NCBI GenBank assembly: GCA_027489415.1
Contig: JAIXZU010000164.1
Coordinates: 1 to 16,940, forward strand
Source: Alphaproteobacteria bacterium
GTDB lineage: Bacteria; Pseudomonadota; Alphaproteobacteria; UBA2136; UBA6156
Direction: 5' to 3'
DNA: 16,940 bases
This document shows, piece by piece, positions 14,027 to 16,940 of the stretch; within the stretch, counting starts at the first letter, position 1, and each line of letters starts with the position of its first letter. The position numbers and the translations under genes are program-made. The notes under the pieces were generated by a model. It searched no databases and was not told the origin of the DNA. It worked only from the letters and a program-made list of their open reading frames with translations.

Positions 14027-14959
14027 CTAGCGGGGCATGTGGTGCTGCCATGGGGCCCATTCGGTGGGGTAGGCGAGGTGCGGGTGGCCGAGGTAGGTGG
14101 CCATGGTGCGGTAGGAGTGGCCGAGGGCGTGGAAGAGCTGCGGGCTGCTCCGGCAGTTGGCGGGAATGTTAGTGTGCGGGTAGTGGACTTCCAGCCGCAG
14201 ACCGTGGGGGGTGGTGAGGAAGTCCCCCTGCAGGGTGCGGTCCTTAATAAGTTGGCGCATGCGCGGGTTGGTGGTTTTGAACTGGTGGCGGATGTACTTC
14301 CAGAGGAGGCGGGATAGCATGGTGTCCGGTTCTTCCAGCGGGCGATTGAGGCACCAGATGACGTCCGTCACGCCTTGCTGCTTGAGGTGGGGGAGGAGGG
14401 TGTGCTCGATGAGCCAGCCGTCCCATTCCGATAACGTGTGCAGGTTTTGGGTGCGGCCCATGTAGGGCATGGAGGAGGTTGCGCGGAGCGCGTGTTGCAC
14501 CTGTTGCTTGGGGGTGCCGGTGAGCGGGAGGAGGAGGGCTTCGCCATTGCCGTTGGTGGTGAGGGCGCTGATGCGCAGCGGGCTGGTTGCGGCTGTGGAA
14601 TAATCCAGCGGTACGGTGTGTTCCGTGATCTCATTCAGGACGTAGTCCAGATTCAGGACAGGACGGTGGTTGAGGAGGCGGAGGGGATTGATGAAGCGGT
14701 TGTCGCAATAGAAACGCCCGAAGATGGTGGCAGCGTGGTGGTTTTGGTTGGCGAGGAGATAGAGCAGATTGTAAGCCCCGACCGAGATGCCGATGTAGTG
14801 GGCGTTGGGGAGCACCGAGCCCGTTTGCACCATGGCGGCGAGCAGGCCCGCAGAGATGACGCCCGCGTTACCGCCCGGGCCGACAATAAAGGCGAGCTTG
14901 CGGCCTTTTGCTTCATATTCAGCGTGGTTTTGGAGCCATGATTGGAGGAGGGTGGGCAT
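14027..14959 (-). CDS. Patatin-like phospholipase/acylhydrolase (second of a tandem pair)
   Basis: 310 aa from ATG 14959. A longer frame from TTG 15010 would overlap the previous gene and translate a tandem repeat, so it is rejected. The patatin fold uses a Ser-Asp dyad to hydrolyse acyl esters of membrane lipids. Visible here are the Gly-rich oxyanion stretch GPGGNAG (27-33), the nucleophile elbow GISVG (S59) and DGW (D180) at the catalytic Asp position. The first motif differs from the usual G-G-G-x-R/K-G. There is no signal peptide; a 20-residue charged N-terminus precedes the domain. No Shine-Dalgarno is visible, because the place where it should be is taken by 7-bp repeats. It is the last gene of the run and no terminator follows. 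Activity is likely from the motifs; substrate unknown. Confidence 0.82.
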   Translation of the reverse strand: MPTLLQSWLQNHAEYEAKGRKLAFIVGPGGNAGVISAGLLAAMVQTGSVLPNAHYIGISVGAYNLLYLLANQNHHAATIFGRFYCDNRFINPLRLLNHRPVLNLDYVLNEITEHTVPLDYSTAATSPLRISALTTNGNGEALLLPLTGTPKQQVQHALRATSSMPYMGRTQNLHTLSEWDGWLIEHTLLPHLKQQGVTDVIWCLNRPLEEPDTMLSRLLWKYIRHQFKTTNPRMRQLIKDRTLQGDFLTTPHGLRLEVHYPHTNIPANCRSSPQLFHALGHSYRTMATYLGHPHLAYPTEWAPWQHHMPR

Positions 14960-14964
14960 TTTGG

Positions 14965-14992
14965 TGTTGGGTGTTGAGTGTTGGGTGTTTGG
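14965..14992. repeat. Four tandem 7-bp repeats between the two patatin genes
   Basis: On the plus strand the units are TGTTGGG, TGTTGAG, TGTTGGG and TGTTTGG (14965-14992). They occupy the 35-nt gap between the first patatin stop (14995) and the second patatin start (14959), where a ribosome binding site should be. They resemble in style the heptanucleotide short tandem repeats described in cyanobacteria, but no relation is implied. Confidence 0.8.
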
Positions 14993-14994
14993 TT

Positions 14995-15936
14995 TTAGGG
15001 GGTGGTCCAAAAGGTTTTCAGTTCTTCGGTGCGGGCGGTGATGTGGGCTTCTCCCGTTTGCCAGTTGTGGAGGGCGGAGGCGGGCGTGTTTTGGAGGGAG
15101 GATTGGAGGGGTGACTGGGCTGTGACCAAGAAGGTGCCGGGGGCGCGTTTGCGGAGTTGGCGGACGAGCTTTTTCAGGATAAACGGTTTACGCATGACGT
15201 GCGTATAGACCCATGCGGGCAGGGCGGTTTTGCCGCGGCGGGCACGGACGTGCCAGATGCTACCGGCGAGCATGGCTTTGAGGTCGGCCTTCCAGTCCGG
15301 CTTTTCGCGGACGATGACGCAGATGCATTTGGTGCCGGTGGGGAGGACTTCCGGCACCATGAAGGGGTGACTGATACCGGCGTCGCAATAACGGTAGGAG
15401 CCGAGGGTCACGGGGCGGTCGTACAGCAGAGGTATGGCGCAGGCGGCGCGGATGAGGGTATAGATGTCGTGCTCCAGCCAGTTGCGGATGGTGGTGGTGG
15501 GGAAAAAGATTTGGGCGCGGGCGGGATTATTGGAGAAGATTTCGAGTTCGCCGGTATCGATATTTAAAATAGGGAACATGACGTGGTGGTGGGTGGCGCG
15601 GATACGCTCGACATCCAGCGGGTTGCGCTGTTTGAAGACGACGTCGATGAGGTGGTCGACATCGTAAACCGGTTGGCCGGAGAAGAGCGATTTGGTGGAG
15701 GTGAAGGCAAGGAAGTGGGAGTTCGGGATTTCGTCCGTCCAGATACGTTTGCCTCCGTGGTTGGTGTGGAAGGACAGATAATAAATGACCGAGGGCATGC
15801 TGGCGGAGGTGGCGAGGATGTCGGTGAAGGCGTCGAACTTGTCCGTAAACATCGCTTGCAGCTGGGCCATGGCGCCGGTGATGAAGGCGCCTTGGAGGCC
15901 ACCGCCGCCGCAGATGAGAAGTTGGGGGGAGGGCAT
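14995..15936 (-). CDS. Patatin-like protein with degenerate nucleophile elbow (first of a tandem pair)
   Basis: 313 aa, ATG 15936, two bases after the beta-helix stop. The patatin fold is recognisable: oxyanion motif CGGGGLQGAF (9-18), a nucleophile region ILATSASMP where Ser44 is kept but the flanking glycines of G-x-S-x-G are Ala42 and Ser46, and CDAG with D185 where most members have D-G-G. The middle (SLFSGQPVYDVDHLIDVVF, then HVMFPILNIDTGELEIFSN) and the basic C-terminal part resemble YjjU-type bacterial patatins as I remember them. Changed glycines at the elbow may weaken or abolish hydrolysis, so it could be a partner or regulator of the intact second copy. No signal peptide. It is cotranscribed with its neighbours by spacing. 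Confidence 0.8.
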   Translation of the reverse strand: MPSPQLLICGGGGLQGAFITGAMAQLQAMFTDKFDAFTDILATSASMPSVIYYLSFHTNHGGKRIWTDEIPNSHFLAFTSTKSLFSGQPVYDVDHLIDVVFKQRNPLDVERIRATHHHVMFPILNIDTGELEIFSNNPARAQIFFPTTTIRNWLEHDIYTLIRAACAIPLLYDRPVTLGSYRYCDAGISHPFMVPEVLPTGTKCICVIVREKPDWKADLKAMLAGSIWHVRARRGKTALPAWVYTHVMRKPFILKKLVRQLRKRAPGTFLVTAQSPLQSSLQNTPASALHNWQTGEAHITARTEELKTFWTTP

Positions 15937-15938
15937 GG

Positions 15939-16673
15939 TTAGAGGTAGTCGAAGGTGATGGCTTTGCCGGCTTTGAGGTTGGTGCGGTCTTTTGGGGTGA
16001 CTTCGAGTTCCTGCTTCACGGTGATGAGTTGGTCCGGGCCGTAATAGCCGTGCAATACCGCGCCGGAGCCGACCCAGGTGTGTGGGCCGATGACCGTGCC
16101 CGGGCTGGTGATGACGTTGGCGCCGAGGCGGGATTGGTCCCCTAGCACTCCGCCGAAGAAGTCGCGGCCGGTGTCCTGCACTGCGACACCATCGAAGCTG
16201 ATTTTGATGTTGGTTTGATTGAATTTGCGGTTGGCCATGATGGCGCCGGAGCCGACGCGGGCGCCGTGGCCGAGGATGCTGTCCCCCGCGAACGTCCCGT
16301 CCTGAATTTTCGCGCCGGGGAGGGCGAGGGCGTTCTTGACGTCCGCGCTGTGGCCGATGACGCAGTTGTCCGCAAGATAAGCGCCGTGGCGGATGTTGGC
16401 GTGGGGGCGGACGGAGACGTTTTCCCCGATGTAGACGGGGCCTTCGATGACGACTCCGCTGTGGACGGTGGAGCCTTTGCCGACATAGACGTCTCCGTGC
16501 AGGACGGCGCCTTCTTCGACTGTGCCTTCAATGGTTTGGCCTTTGATCTTCGCTTTTAAGAAGAGGGGGAGTTTGTTCAGGAGGTCGATGGGGTCGGTTG
16601 CGGATTGCATCAGGGTGCGGAGGTCTTCGGGGAGGCCGTCGAGGGAGAAGAGGTTCCAGTGGAGCGTGGACAT
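15939..16673 (-). CDS. Left-handed beta-helix (hexapeptide-repeat) protein, GlmU C-terminal-like
   Basis: 244 aa, with AAGGT 8 nt before ATG 16673, 32 nt after the uridyltransferase stop. Residues 48-205 are hexapeptide repeats (for example VGKGST, IGENVS, GSGAVL) forming a trimeric left-handed beta-helix, as in acyl- and acetyltransferases. RPHA (R89) and VKNA (K113) align with substrate-binding positions of GlmU. The stretch MANRKFN...VAVQDTGRDFFGGVLGD...PGTVIGP matches the archaeal/thymidylyltransferase-like C-terminal domain better than bacterial GlmU (which has CNYDG). By that alignment the catalytic His is Asp125 and the following Tyr is Phe128, so acetyl transfer is in doubt. The first 40 residues are a helical cap. 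A role in GlcN-1-P acetylation is suggested by context only. Confidence 0.82.
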   Translation of the reverse strand: MSTLHWNLFSLDGLPEDLRTLMQSATDPIDLLNKLPLFLKAKIKGQTIEGTVEEGAVLHGDVYVGKGSTVHSGVVIEGPVYIGENVSVRPHANIRHGAYLADNCVIGHSADVKNALALPGAKIQDGTFAGDSILGHGARVGSGAIMANRKFNQTNIKISFDGVAVQDTGRDFFGGVLGDQSRLGANVITSPGTVIGPHTWVGSGAVLHGYYGPDQLITVKQELEVTPKDRTNLKAGKAITFDYL

Positions 16674-16705
16674 AGGGGTGACCTTTGTTGGGAAATTGTT
16701 ACGAA

Positions 16706-16940
16706 TTAGCGTTGGAGGAAGGTTTGTTCGGCGTCCGCCAGTTGTTCCGGGCTGTTGACGCCCATGAGTTCGGTGGCTGGTTGCGGGCTGGGGGTGGCGA
16801 CGACGGTGAGGCCTTCTGACAGAGCGATTTTGGCGACGTCCGGCAGGTAGTACTCGTTCTGGGCGTTATTGTTGGTGACGCGGGCGAGCAGTGCGAACAG
16901 CTGCGGGCTGGTGGCGGCGTAGAGGCCGGTGTTGATTTCG
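16706..16940 (-). CDS. glmU: GlmU-type UDP-GlcNAc pyrophosphorylase domain, C-terminal end (partial)
   Basis: The frame enters from the right edge and ends at TAA 16708-16706, leaving 77 residues. EINTGLYAA, NNNAQNEYYLPDVAKIA and MGVNSPEQLADAE match the uridyltransferase half of GlmU, which makes UDP-GlcNAc from UTP and GlcNAc-1-P: the Glu of EINTG and the Asn of GVN are known sugar/UDP contacts. The protein stops about where GlmU would continue through the linker helix into its beta-helix acetyltransferase domain, so this is a single-domain version. The next gene, 32 nt downstream, encodes a separate beta-helix protein. Only the C-terminal third is visible; the start is outside the window. 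Confidence 0.88.
   Translation of the reverse strand, partial: EINTGLYAATSPQLFALLARVTNNNAQNEYYLPDVAKIALSEGLTVVATPSPQPATELMGVNSPEQLADAEQTFLQR

Noticed and set aside
13848..14060. 70-aa minus-strand frame between the last patatin and glmS
   Set aside because: It overlaps the patatin end, has no ribosome binding site and runs through the AT-rich palindrome; composition is mostly Pro, His and Thr.
14960..15010. TTG at 15010 as start of the last patatin gene
   Set aside because: It would overlap the preceding gene and encode a low-complexity stretch from the heptamer repeat; the ATG at 14959 begins just before the conserved domain. The lack of an RBS leaves some doubt.

Overview
The window looks like a chromosomal segment of a GC-rich Gram-negative bacterium, most likely an alphaproteobacterium. 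The support is the wording of the UvrD/PcrA helicase and GlmS, a periplasmic BON-OmpA protein with a conserved cysteine pair, a methyl-accepting chemotaxis protein, and tRNAs with encoded CCA. The class assignment is my inference from remembered family features; no search was run. A class II lysyl-tRNA synthetase is somewhat unexpected for that class, where class I is common. The plus strand is rich in G over C whichever way the genes run, so it is probably the leading strand.

Layout. 1-1061 (+): C-terminal part of a chemotaxis receptor, ending at a strong terminator. 1116-1505 (-): unrecognised protein. 2481-1615 (-): membrane-anchored endonuclease/exonuclease/phosphatase-fold enzyme, 6 nt downstream of a UvrD/PcrA helicase (4875-2488). 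5004-6005 (+): two unrecognised proteins, the first behind a near-consensus promoter and possibly leaderless. 7587-6055 (-): lysS. 7704-7778 (+): tRNA-Thr(GGT) with terminator, then a HAD phosphatase of the type usually fused to UbiA prenyltransferases, then tRNA-Arg(TCT) on the minus strand. 8744-10117 (+): BON-BON-OmpA envelope protein. 10239-10754 (+): UmuD-like self-cleaving protein with a basic N-terminal extension and no umuC beside it. 10866-11740 (+): three small genes (70, 49 and 155 aa), the last two overlapping as ATGA. 13681-11828 (-): glmS behind a perfect-consensus sigma-70 promoter flanked by inverted repeats. 16940-14027 (-): a four-gene run of a GlmU-type uridyltransferase domain ending as its own protein, a separate left-handed beta-helix protein, and two patatin-like proteins.

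How the genes fit together. The right-hand third is concerned with amino-sugar nucleotides: GlmS makes glucosamine-6-phosphate and the GlmU uridyltransferase domain makes UDP-GlcNAc. The acetyltransferase half of GlmU is not fused. In its place is a separate beta-helix protein whose signature is closer to archaeal/thymidylyltransferase-like C-terminal domains and which seems to lack the catalytic histidine. Two different patatin-like lipases follow within a few bases. This split-GlmU/beta-helix/patatin pair upstream of glmS is the best candidate for an undescribed system here. The second candidate is the orphan UmuD-like protein with its inverted-repeat-flanked promoter, followed by the small-gene cluster. 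The rest is ordinary housekeeping.
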